64,000 nucleotides of DNA from Bacteroides sp. AN502(2024) (GTDB lineage Bacteria > Bacteroidota > Bacteroidia > Bacteroidales > Bacteroidaceae). Below, one piece after another: positions 9,848 through 17,350 of the stretch. The notes beneath the pieces are model-generated. The model made no database searches. It was not told the DNA's origin and saw only the letters and a list, made by a program, of their open reading frames with translations. Position 1 is the stretch's first letter. Each line of letters opens with the position of its first letter. The position numbers were made by a program, and so were the translations under genes. The stretch is taken from assembly GCF_041227145.1 (NCBI RefSeq), contig NZ_JBGFSP010000003.1:2542001-2606000 (forward strand). The letters are read 5' to 3'.

Positions 9848-10828
9848 ATGAATTCAAACATGGAAAAACCCTACGTAGTAGGTATTGACATAGGCGGAAC
9901 GAACACCGTCTTTGGAATTGTAGACGCACGCGGAACTATTATTGCCAGCAGTTCGATCAAAACATCTGGCTATCCTACAGTCGAAGAATATGCTGATGAA
10001 GTATGTAAAAATCTGCTTCCTTTGATTATAGCTAATGGTGGCGTGGATAAAATCAGAGGTATCGGTATCGGTGCACCGAATGGCAATTACTATACGGGAA
10101 CGATTGAATTTGCTCCTAACCTGCCTTGGAAGGGAGTTCTTCCGTTGGCAGCCATGTTTGAAAAAAGATTGGGTATTCCTACTGCTTTGACAAACGATGC
10201 AAATGCTGCTGCTATCGGTGAAATGACTTATGGTGCTGCCCGTGGTATGAAAGACTTTATCATGATTACACTGGGTACCGGTGTGGGTAGCGGTATCGTT
10301 GTCAACGGTCAGATGGTGTATGGCCATGACGGTTTTGCCGGTGAATTGGGACACGTTATCGCCCGTCGCGATGGTCGTCTTTGCGGTTGTGGCCGTAAGG
10401 GATGTCTGGAAACTTACTGTTCGGCTACCGGTGTAGCTCGTACGGCCCGCGAATTCCTTGCTGCCCGTACGGATGCTAGCTTGCTTCGTAACATTCCTGC
10501 AGAAAACATCACTTCAAAAGATGTGTATGATGCAGCTGTACAAGGTGATAAGCTGGCACAGGAAATCTTCGAATTTACAGGTAATATTTTGGGTGAAGCA
10601 TTGGCAGATGCTATTGCATTCTCCAGTCCTGAAGCAATTGTATTGTTCGGTGGTTTGGCCAAGTCCGGTGATTATATCATGAAACCGATTCAGAAATCAA
10701 TTGATGATAATATTCTGAATATCTATAAAGGTAAGGCTAAATTGCTTGTTTCTGAATTGAAGGATTCTGATGCTGCTGTACTGGGGGCCAGTGCATTGGC
10801 TTGGGAACTGAAAGATTTGAAAGAATAA
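9848..10828 (+). CDS. ROK-family glucokinase
   Basis: 326 residues from the ATG at 9848; an in-frame ATG at 9860 (MEKPYVVG) would also fit the family. The ATP-binding motif is GIDIGGTNTVFGIVD (about residues 12-26). The catalytic aspartate lies in LTNDANAAAIGE (about residues 114-125). The ROK zinc site is present as GHVIARRDGRLCGCGRKGC followed by LETYCS. The enzyme phosphorylates glucose with ATP at the head of glycolysis. It is transcribed alone, away from the efflux operon, and ends at a hairpin terminator. Confidence 0.92.
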   Translation: MNSNMEKPYVVGIDIGGTNTVFGIVDARGTIIASSSIKTSGYPTVEEYADEVCKNLLPLIIANGGVDKIRGIGIGAPNGNYYTGTIEFAPNLPWKGVLPLAAMFEKRLGIPTALTNDANAAAIGEMTYGAARGMKDFIMITLGTGVGSGIVVNGQMVYGHDGFAGELGHVIARRDGRLCGCGRKGCLETYCSATGVARTAREFLAARTDASLLRNIPAENITSKDVYDAAVQGDKLAQEIFEFTGNILGEALADAIAFSSPEAIVLFGGLAKSGDYIMKPIQKSIDDNILNIYKGKAKLLVSELKDSDAAVLGASALAWELKDLKE

Positions 10829-10855
10829 CATATCATTATTATTATAAAGGTAATG

Positions 10856-10891
10856 AAGTCTCGGGAGTTTATGACTTTCGAGGCTTTATTT
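10856..10891 (+). terminator. Terminator after the glucokinase gene
   Basis: AAGTCTCG (10856-10863) pairs with CGAGGCTT (10879-10886), eight pairs with one G-T, followed by TTATTT. Confidence 0.65.
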
Positions 10892-11180
10892 CATTGTTTC
10901 TTTCCAGCGGAATGGATTCTCTCTATTCTGAAATGAGTTAAACCGTAACCACACATGAAGTATATAGTTCATTACTACATCACGTAGGCTCGTTTCCACG
11001 CTATTGTTACTTTTTCATTTTAAGAATGTGGACAGTGTGAAGGGGTGAAAAAGAGAACGTTGAATCACTGCAGATGGCTGTCACTTTGTGACTTGTGAGT
11101 CTGTGGAGCCTGTGAAAGACAAAAGGTTATTCTTGTCACGGCAAGAATACTTGGAGAATAGCTTCGGAGGATGATAGCGA
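10892..11180. other. Gap between glucokinase and rplS, nothing recognised
   Basis: About 290 bases with no credible reading frame, RNA gene or promoter consensus. It contains several short repeats of TGTGA and GTGTGAA type near 11030-11115, and an imperfect hairpin TTCTTGTC/GGCAAGAA near 11131-11149. Function unknown. Confidence 0.3.
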
Positions 11181-11183
11181 TAA

Positions 11184-11216
11184 AAAAAGGAACCTCAGTT
11201 ACGAAGTTCCCTTTTT
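11184..11216 (-). terminator. Terminator of rplS
   Basis: GGAAC and GTTCC arms enclose an 11-13 base loop. Runs of A on one side and T on the other make it work on either strand. It lies just downstream of the rplS stop on the minus strand. Confidence 0.65.
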
Positions 11217-11239
11217 TATTTCGAATCGAAAAGCTCGGC

Positions 11240-11593
11240 TTATCCGTTAGCTCTTTTTTCTTTGATTCTGGCTTTCTTACCGGTAAGAGCACGCAGGTAA
11301 TACAATTTAGCGCGACGAACCTTACCTATCTTGTTCACTTCAATGCTGTCGATAGCCGGTGATTCGATGGGGAAAATTCTTTCTACGCCTACAGTTCCTG
11401 ACATTTTACGTACAGTAAAACGTTTCTTGTCTCCGTGACCGGCGATTTTGATAACAACACCACGGTACAGCTGTACACGTTCTTTGTTACCTTCGATAAT
11501 ACGATATGCTACTGTTACAGTGTCTCCTGCTTTGAAGCTCGGATGCTGTTTTCCGGTAGCAAATGCTTCTTCTGCAATTTTAATTAAATCCAT
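11240..11593 (-). CDS. rplS: 50S ribosomal protein L19
   Basis: 117 residues, the usual length. It has the L19 signature [19 protein letters not shown] in the N-terminal half and [18 protein letters not shown] followed by [20 protein letters not shown] at the end. L19 sits at the 30S-50S interface of the ribosome. It is a single-gene unit with its own promoter and terminator, divergent from the 5'-nucleotidase operon. Confidence 0.98.
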   Translation of the reverse strand: MDLIKIAEEAFATGKQHPSFKAGDTVTVAYRIIEGNKERVQLYRGVVIKIAGHGDKKRFTVRKMSGTVGVERIFPIESPAIDSIEVNKIGKVRRAKLYYLRALTGKKARIKEKRANG

Positions 11594-11677
11594 TGTTGTT
11601 ATTATTAAATTGTTTCATCGTTACAACGCAACATACCAAGTATCTCTTCTCTTGACAGCGATTGCGCGAAAGCGGTG

Positions 11678-11709
11678 CAAAGTAACAAATTATTTGCCAG
11701 ATAGCCAAA
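11678..11709 (-). promoter_or_regulatory. Putative promoter of rplS
   Basis: On the minus strand TTTG (11709-11706) and TTACTTTG (11685-11678) are 20 bases apart. The -7 box differs from TAnnTTTG at one position. It overlaps the divergent promoter at 11693-11725. Confidence 0.5.
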
Positions 11710-11725
11710 TGTTTTTGTATATTTG
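11693..11725 (+). promoter_or_regulatory. Putative promoter of the 5'-nucleotidase operon
   Basis: TTTG at 11693-11696 and a perfect -7 box TATATTTG at 11718-11725 are separated by 21 bases. Transcription would start near 11732, only about 17 bases before the ATG at 11749. It is interleaved with the rplS promoter. Confidence 0.65.
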
Positions 11726-11748
11726 TGGCATATCTAAAAATAGCGAGC

Positions 11749-12534
11749 ATGAAACATTCTTATGTAAAGTATCTGATGATGGCAGCGTTTGCAGGGGGCT
11801 GCCTGTTCACCTCTTGCCGGACTGTACGAGAGACTACGGCTCAGTATGAAGTAACCAAAGTAGAGGGTGGCATGATTACGATTGATTCTGTTTGGGACAC
11901 CAATCCTGAAACGAAAGTTGCCGAAATAGTAAAGCCTTATAAGGAAAAGGTGGATGCGATGATGTATGAAGTCATTGGCACCAGTGCGATGAAAATGGAA
12001 AAAGGAGCCCCTGAAAGCTTGCTTTCCAACCTTGTTGCAGGTGTTTTACAACAAGCGGCAGTTCAGGTGCTGGGGAGACCGGCAGATATGGGATTGGTAA
12101 ATTTGGGAGGCTTGCGAAATATCTTGCCCGAAGGAGATATCACGGTAGGTGATGTATTTGAAATTCTACCTTTTGAGAATTCTCTTTGTGTCCTGACTAT
12201 GAAGGGAGCAGACTTGAGACATCTTTTTGAAGCGATTGCATCCTTACACGGGGAAGGTGTGAGTGGTATCCGCATTGAAATCACAAAAGATGGAAAGTTG
12301 CTGAACGCTTTTGTCGGAGAAAAGCCATTAAAGGATGATCGGCTTTACACGGTGGCCACTATCGACTATTTGGCAGATGGAAACGGACGGATGGATGCTT
12401 TCCTGCAGGCAGAAAAGAGAGTATGCCCTGAAAATGCAACCTTGCGCGGACTATTTCTTGATTATGTACGCAGACAGACTGCCGGAGGTAAAGCGATTAC
12501 CTCCAAGCTGGATGGACGTATTACCGTAAAATAA
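11749..12534 (+). CDS. Lipoprotein with 5'-nucleotidase C-terminal (substrate-binding) domain
   Basis: 261 residues from the ATG at 11749; a longer frame from 11725 would start on top of the -7 promoter box. A lipoprotein signal (AAFAGGCLFTSC) places it in the envelope. The rest matches only the C-terminal, substrate-binding half of UshA-type 5'-nucleotidases: LVNLGGLRNILPEGDITVGD, then FEILPFENSLCVLTMKGADL and YTVATIDYLADGNGRMDAF. It lacks the metal-binding catalytic half, which is the next gene 26 bases downstream. In most bacteria the two halves form one chain with the catalytic half first. Here they are separate and in reverse order. The two products probably act together to remove phosphate from nucleotides in the periplasm (inference). 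Confidence 0.88.
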   Translation: MKHSYVKYLMMAAFAGGCLFTSCRTVRETTAQYEVTKVEGGMITIDSVWDTNPETKVAEIVKPYKEKVDAMMYEVIGTSAMKMEKGAPESLLSNLVAGVLQQAAVQVLGRPADMGLVNLGGLRNILPEGDITVGDVFEILPFENSLCVLTMKGADLRHLFEAIASLHGEGVSGIRIEITKDGKLLNAFVGEKPLKDDRLYTVATIDYLADGNGRMDAFLQAEKRVCPENATLRGLFLDYVRRQTAGGKAITSKLDGRITVK

Positions 12535-12560
12535 ATTAGGAGAATCTAAAAATATTGAAT

Positions 12561-13400
12561 ATGAAAAGATTTCAGATATCATTCTTGCTGTGTTTTGCAT
12601 TGAGCTTTACTTCCTTAATTTTTGCGCAGGATAAGGGTACCAAAGAAGTGATCATTTTACAAACAAGCGATGTGCATAGCCGTATCGAACCTGTCAATCA
12701 GAAGGGCGATAAATATTATAACCAAGGTGGTTTTGTCCGTCGGGCCACTTTTCTCGCACAGTTCCGTAAGGAACATAAGAATGTGTTGCTTTTCGATTGC
12801 GGAGATATTTCGCAAGGGACACCTTATTATAATATATTCCGCGGAGAAGTGGAAATCAAACTGATGAATGAAATGGGTTATGACGCTATGACTATTGGTA
12901 ACCATGAGTTTGATTTCGGTGTGGATAATATGGAACGCATTTTCAAAATGGCTAATTTCCCGATTGTTTGTGCCAACTATAATTTGGATGCTACAGTATT
13001 AAAGGATATAGTTAAGCCCTATGTCGTTCTTGAGAAATATGGTTTGAGAATTGGTGTGTTCGGTCTTGGAACCCAACCCGAAGGGATGATTCAGGCTGAT
13101 AAATGCAAAGGAGTCGTTTATGAAGATCCTGTTCGTGTATCCAACGAAATAGCCGCTTTGTTGAAAGAAGAGGAAGGTTGCGATCTGGTAGTATGCTTGT
13201 CTCATCTCGGCATTCAAATGGATGAACATCTGGTTGCCGGGACGCGTAATATCGACGTGATTCTGGGAGGGCATTCTCATACATTTATGAAAGGACCCAA
13301 AACATACTTGAATATGGACGGAAAAGAGGTGTCTGTCATGCACACAGGGAAAAATGGTGCTCGTGTAGGTCGTCTCAATTTGACTTTGAAGCATAAATGA
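12561..13400 (+). CDS. Exported metallophosphatase, 5'-nucleotidase catalytic half
   Basis: 279 residues. The ATG at 12561 is preferred to the in-frame TTG at 12555. The signal peptide is ISFLLCFALSFTSLIFAQ. The calcineurin-like phosphoesterase metal ligands are all visible: ILQTSDVHSR, FDCGDISQGTPYYN, TIGNHEFDFG, CLSHLG and GGHSHTF. The chain ends right after this domain, so the nucleotide-binding half must come from the upstream gene. The stop codon overlaps the next start (ATGA, 13397-13400), which points to coupled translation with the GH3 fusion. Confidence 0.92.
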   Translation: MKRFQISFLLCFALSFTSLIFAQDKGTKEVIILQTSDVHSRIEPVNQKGDKYYNQGGFVRRATFLAQFRKEHKNVLLFDCGDISQGTPYYNIFRGEVEIKLMNEMGYDAMTIGNHEFDFGVDNMERIFKMANFPIVCANYNLDATVLKDIVKPYVVLEKYGLRIGVFGLGTQPEGMIQADKCKGVVYEDPVRVSNEIAALLKEEEGCDLVVCLSHLGIQMDEHLVAGTRNIDVILGGHSHTFMKGPKTYLNMDGKEVSVMHTGKNGARVGRLNLTLKHK

Positions 13401-16400
13401 AGATAATTCTCTCGATCGTAACGCTTTTATTTCTTGTTGCAGCTGACACAATTTCGAGTCCGGTGCAGAATGTTATCACTGTTGAACCTTCGCTGGTGTA
13501 TAAAGCCCTTCAGGACAAGGAGTGCCGGCACTGGGTTGATTCGGTTATGGATAAGCTTTCCTTTAAAGAAAAGGTCGGACAGTTGTTCATTCACACCATT
13601 GCCCCGGTAGATACCAAGCGAAACTTGGAACAGCTGCGCGAAGTCATCGACACGTATAAAGTGGGTGGACTTCTCTTCTCCGGTGGGAAGATGCAAAAAC
13701 AGGTCGAACTGACAAATCGGGCTCAACGACAGGCAAAAGTTCCTTTGATGATTACTTTCGATGGAGAATGGGGATTGGCTATGCGCCTGCGTGGTATGCC
13801 TGTTTTTCCACGAAATATGGTATTGGGATGTATCCGTGACAACCGACTGCTTTATGAATACGGGCGTGAAGTTGCCCGTCAATGTCGGCAGATTGGAGTG
13901 CAGGTCAACTTTGCTCCGGTGGCGGACGTGAATATAAATCCTAAAAATCCTGTCATCAATACCCGTTCTTTTGGAGAAGATCCGATACAGGTCGCTGAAA
14001 AGGTTATCGCTTATGCTTCCGGTTTGGAAGGCGGAGGGGTTCTATCTGTGTGTAAGCACTTTCCCGGACATGGAGATACTGATGTCGATTCGCATAAGGC
14101 ACTTCCGGTACTTCCTTTCACTCGTGAGCGTCTGGACAGTGTGGAACTTTATCCTTTTAAAGAAGCCATCCGTGCCGGATTGGGCGGTATGATGGTAGGA
14201 CATTTGCAAGTTCCGGTGATTGAACCGATGGGTGGACTCCCTTCTTCCTTGTCCCGCAATGTCGTATACGATTTACTGACAGATGAGCTGGCGTTTAAAG
14301 GACTCATATTTACGGATGCACTTGCCATGAAAGGAGTGGCGGGAAATGGAAATGTTTGTTTACAGGCTCTAAAAGCAGGTAATGACATGGTATTGTCTCC
14401 CCGAAACTTGAAGGGAGAGATATCGGCTGTATTGGAAGCCATTGAAAAAGGGGAGTTGAGCCGCGAAGATATTGAAAGCAAATGCCGTAAGGTTTTGACT
14501 TATAAATATGCGCTGGGACTCAAGAAAAAGTCGTATGTACAATTATCCGGTTTGGAACAACGGATCAACAGTCCGCAAACACGTGACTTGGTTCGTCGGT
14601 TGAATGTAGCGGCAATAACTGTCCTGAACAACAAAAATCATATTCTTCCCTTGCATACAGACAAAGAGCAGACGATTGCACTGCTTGAAGTGGGAGATCC
14701 CAAAGAAACAGATGCGTTGGCGAAACAACTTTCTCATTATACATCTTTGGCTCGCTTTTCCCTTCGTGCCAATCAGCCCGAAGAGGTAAATCAGCGGTTG
14801 CGTGATTCTTTGTCTATCTATAAACGGATCATTGTAGCTGTCAGCGAACAGCGATTGGCTTCTTATCAGTCTTTTTTTGCGAAATTTGTGCCCGAAAGCC
14901 CGGTCATTTATCTGTTTTTTACTCCCGGGAAGATGATGTTGCAGATTCAGCGGGCAGTGGCTCATGCTTCGGCGGTGGTGCTGGGACATAGTTCTAATAG
15001 TGATGTGCAGCGTCAGGTGGCAGATGTGTTATTTGCCAAAGCATCTGCAGACGGGCGGTTATCGGCAAGTCTGGGAGAACTGTTCCCAACGGGAGCAGGA
15101 GTGACTATTACCCCTGAAACACCGTTGCATTTCGTTCCGGAAGAATACGGGCTTTCCTCCGCTCATCTAAAACGGATTGATTCCATTGCGTTGGATGGTA
15201 TCCGTCAGGGAGCCTATCCCGGTTGCCAGGTGGTGGTTCTGAAAAACGGCCATACTATGTTCGACAAAGCTTTCGGTACTTATGCGGGCAAAGGAAGTCC
15301 TCGTGTCGAATCTACTAGTATCTACGATTTGGCCTCTCTTTCAAAAACGACGGGCACTTTGCTTGCCATTATGAAACTCTATGATAAGGGACGTTTTAAT
15401 CTGACAGATAAGATTTCGGATCATTTGTCGTTTTTGCAACGTACTGATAAGAAAGATATAACGATTCAGGAAATTCTGTATCATCAGTCCGGTTTGCCCT
15501 CCTGGATTCCTTTCTACCTGGAAGCTATTGACAAGGATAGCTATGATGGAAGGTTATTCAGTGCACGCAGAGATGCTCGCCATCCGTTACAGTTGGGAGT
15601 AACCTCATGGGCGAATCCGAATTTCAAGTTCAAGAGTGAGTACGTCTCTTCCGTCAAAACCGGTGATTATGCTGTTCAGATCTGTGACAGCTTGTGGTTA
15701 AACCGTTCTTTCCGGAAAGTGATAGAAGAGAAAATTGCAGAAGCTCCGTTAAAGCAGAAACGCTATGTGTATAGTGATGTAGGATTTATACTGTTGGGAA
15801 TGTTGGTGGAGCAACTGGCCGGTATGCCTATGGAAGCCTATTTGCAACGTGAGTTTTATGAACCGATGGGGTTGGAGCATACTGGTTATTTGCCTTTACG
15901 CCGTTTTGCCAAGTCGAAGATTGTTCCTTCTAATAGAGACCGTTTCTTACGTAAAGAGACTTTGCAGGGATTTGTGCATGATGAGGCCTCCGCTTTCTTT
16001 GGCGGATTGGCTGGGAATGCCGGACTTTTTTCTACTGCCCGTGATGTAGCCCGCGTTTATCAGATGTTGCTGAATGGAGGGGAAATAGATGGTCAGCGTT
16101 ATCTAAGTGAGGAAACCTGCCAGTTGTTTACTACTGAAACATCGAAGATCAGCCGGCGTGGCTTGGGTTTTGACAAGCCTGATGCAGATGATCCGAAGAA
16201 AGGGAATTGTGCTCCTGCCGCACCTGCCGAAGTGTATGGTCATATCGGATTTACCGGTACATGTGCATGGGTGGATCCGGTGAATGAACTGGTTTATGTA
16301 TTCCTTAGCAATCGGATTTATCCGGACGTAACAAACCGTAAATTGAACCAGCTGCATATCCGTGAGCAAATACAGGAAACGATTTACGAGGCAATGAAGA

Positions 16401-16408
16401 AGAAATAG
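13397..16408 (+). CDS. GH3 beta-N-acetylglucosaminidase (NagZ-like) fused to a serine hydrolase (beta-lactamase fold)
   Basis: A 1003-residue exported protein (signal peptide near residues 1-17). The GH3 domain (about residues 45-370) has the NagZ loop KHFPGHGDTDVDSH near residue 219 and the nucleophile aspartate in FTDALAMKG near residue 306. A short GH3 C-terminal-like linker follows. The second catalytic domain (about residues 585-1000) has the serine hydrolase triad motifs SLSK (near 648), YSDVG (near 791, with D in place of the usual N) and HIGFTGT (near 948). NagZ-type enzymes release GlcNAc from muropeptides or glycans. The class C-like domain could act on peptides or esters of peptidoglycan. 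The fusion suggests one envelope protein that cuts both sugar and stem peptide; this coupling is inferred. It is last in its operon. Confidence 0.9.
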   Translation: MKIILSIVTLLFLVAADTISSPVQNVITVEPSLVYKALQDKECRHWVDSVMDKLSFKEKVGQLFIHTIAPVDTKRNLEQLREVIDTYKVGGLLFSGGKMQKQVELTNRAQRQAKVPLMITFDGEWGLAMRLRGMPVFPRNMVLGCIRDNRLLYEYGREVARQCRQIGVQVNFAPVADVNINPKNPVINTRSFGEDPIQVAEKVIAYASGLEGGGVLSVCKHFPGHGDTDVDSHKALPVLPFTRERLDSVELYPFKEAIRAGLGGMMVGHLQVPVIEPMGGLPSSLSRNVVYDLLTDELAFKGLIFTDALAMKGVAGNGNVCLQALKAGNDMVLSPRNLKGEISAVLEAIEKGELSREDIESKCRKVLTYKYALGLKKKSYVQLSGLEQRINSPQTRDLVRRLNVAAITVLNNKNHILPLHTDKEQTIALLEVGDPKETDALAKQLSHYTSLARFSLRANQPEEVNQRLRDSLSIYKRIIVAVSEQRLASYQSFFAKFVPESPVIYLFFTPGKMMLQIQRAVAHASAVVLGHSSNSDVQRQVADVLFAKASADGRLSASLGELFPTGAGVTITPETPLHFVPEEYGLSSAHLKRIDSIALDGIRQGAYPGCQVVVLKNGHTMFDKAFGTYAGKGSPRVESTSIYDLASLSKTTGTLLAIMKLYDKGRFNLTDKISDHLSFLQRTDKKDITIQEILYHQSGLPSWIPFYLEAIDKDSYDGRLFSARRDARHPLQLGVTSWANPNFKFKSEYVSSVKTGDYAVQICDSLWLNRSFRKVIEEKIAEAPLKQKRYVYSDVGFILLGMLVEQLAGMPMEAYLQREFYEPMGLEHTGYLPLRRFAKSKIVPSNRDRFLRKETLQGFVHDEASAFFGGLAGNAGLFSTARDVARVYQMLLNGGEIDGQRYLSEETCQLFTTETSKISRRGLGFDKPDADDPKKGNCAPAAPAEVYGHIGFTGTCAWVDPVNELVYVFLSNRIYPDVTNRKLNQLHIREQIQETIYEAMKKK

Positions 16409-16417
16409 AGCAGATAA

Positions 16418-16521
16418 AGAGGCTGTCTAACAAGTCCTATTTTAACGATTTCACCCCTGCCGGAATATGCTTTGGCAGGGGTGACTTCTAATTACTGATA
16501 CCTGTTAGACAGTCTCTTTTA
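16418..16521 (+). terminator. Nested double hairpin downstream of the GH3 fusion, terminator or small element
   Basis: The outer arms AGAGGCTGTCTAACA (16418-16432) and TGTTAGACAGTCTCT (16503-16517) pair over 15 positions with one G-T. Inside, TCACCCCTGCC (16451-16461) pairs perfectly with GGCAGGGGTGA (16474-16484). A TTTT run follows the outer arm. It can terminate the operon. The long outer arms also resemble the ends of a small non-coding mobile element. Confidence 0.6.
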
Positions 16522-16533
16522 CTTCTTTTATGA

Positions 16534-16680
16534 TTAACGTAATATTCTGATAGCTACCGGTTCGTTTTGGAAGGATACACCCAAACGGAAACCCACATTG
16601 CTCCATTCGTCTACACTGTAATGTAGTACGTCGGCTTTGTTGGTACCCTCCGGGAGTCTGCTCACCATTCATGGTTTACA
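16534..16680 (-). pseudogene. C-terminal remnant of an unidentified gene
   Basis: On the minus strand a frame ending at the TAA at 16536-16534 reads TNKADVLHYSVDEWSNVGFR and then LGVSFQNEPVAIRILR. Upstream it shifts frame near GEQTPGG and has no start. The S-N-V-G-F-R-L pattern is reminiscent of the end of a formylglycine-generating (SUMF1-like) domain, but this is too short to be sure. It is a decayed fragment. Confidence 0.35.
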
Positions 16681-16701
16681 GATATTTGTTTGAGAATCCG
16701 T

Positions 16702-17055
16702 TTATTTAAACAGAGGTCTCAGTAGCTTGGGGATTTTTATTTTGTCAAATGTCAGTTCTGTTACCCGTTGATTACCCGTAGGGGTTAGTTGGAAGTACAT
16801 CTGTCTCCGGTCTTTACTTCCGAGCGACCGGACGATCAGCCCCTTTTCCTCCAGTATTCGCAGCATTTTAGATGTGTGTGAGGGGCTTAGTTCGGTTTGC
16901 TTGGACAGATGGGTAGCCGTCACTTTCTCCGATGCCTCTTTGAGGGCACACAATATCATTGCTTCATTGAGCGTTATCTGGTACGTTTTTTCAAATGTTT
17001 TTTCAAAGTTTCTCATCGCTTTGAATACATCACACATTGCATATATTGTTTTCAT
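16702..17055 (-). CDS. MarR-family transcriptional regulator
   Basis: 117 residues, a little shorter than typical MarR proteins (about 140), with little C-terminal dimerisation helix after the wing. The winged helix is clear: VTATHLSKQTELSPSHTSKM is the helix-turn-helix, and LEEKGLIVRSLGSKDRRQMY is the recognition helix plus wing with the D-R-R motif. MarR proteins bind DNA as dimers and often answer to small aromatic ligands. Nothing next to it is an obvious target. It sits between a decayed fragment and the G+C-rich GH92 gene and may regulate itself. Confidence 0.88.
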   Translation of the reverse strand: MKTIYAMCDVFKAMRNFEKTFEKTYQITLNEAMILCALKEASEKVTATHLSKQTELSPSHTSKMLRILEEKGLIVRSLGSKDRRQMYFQLTPTGNQRVTELTFDKIKIPKLLRPLFK

Positions 17056-17299
17056 ACACCTTATTTGAGTATATTATTCGTTTATTTATCCCAATCATCA
17101 CTATACATGATGAAGCTTTCTCTTTGTCTTTACATAAAGTAACAAATTTGCACGATTTTAGTTCTCCTTTTTCTATGGTAACGATAGATTTCTCTTCGGA
17201 GGTATCTATCTTTTGGCTTCTGCCAGTGCTACCGGACCTTGGGTCGAAGAGAACGGAGAAGCATCAACCTTTTTTTTATAAAATTTTCAGATTGCCGAT

Positions 17300-17339
17300 A
17301 AAGGAAAAATGAATCAGTTGATCGGTATCTGTTTCCTTT
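17300..17339 (-). terminator. Possible terminator of the G+C-rich GH92 gene
   Basis: AAAGGAAA (17300-17307) and TTTCCTTT (17332-17339) face each other across 24 bases, just downstream of the gene on the minus strand. The stem is A+T-rich, so strength is uncertain. Confidence 0.4.
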
Positions 17340-17350
17340 TATAGAGGGGA

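Noticed and set aside
17160..17275. Possible protein remnant between the MarR gene and the GH92 gene (frame with YLLASASATGPWVEENG)
   Set aside because: Only about 28 codons are open, with no start, and the family cannot be named. It is too weak to list as a gene or pseudogene.
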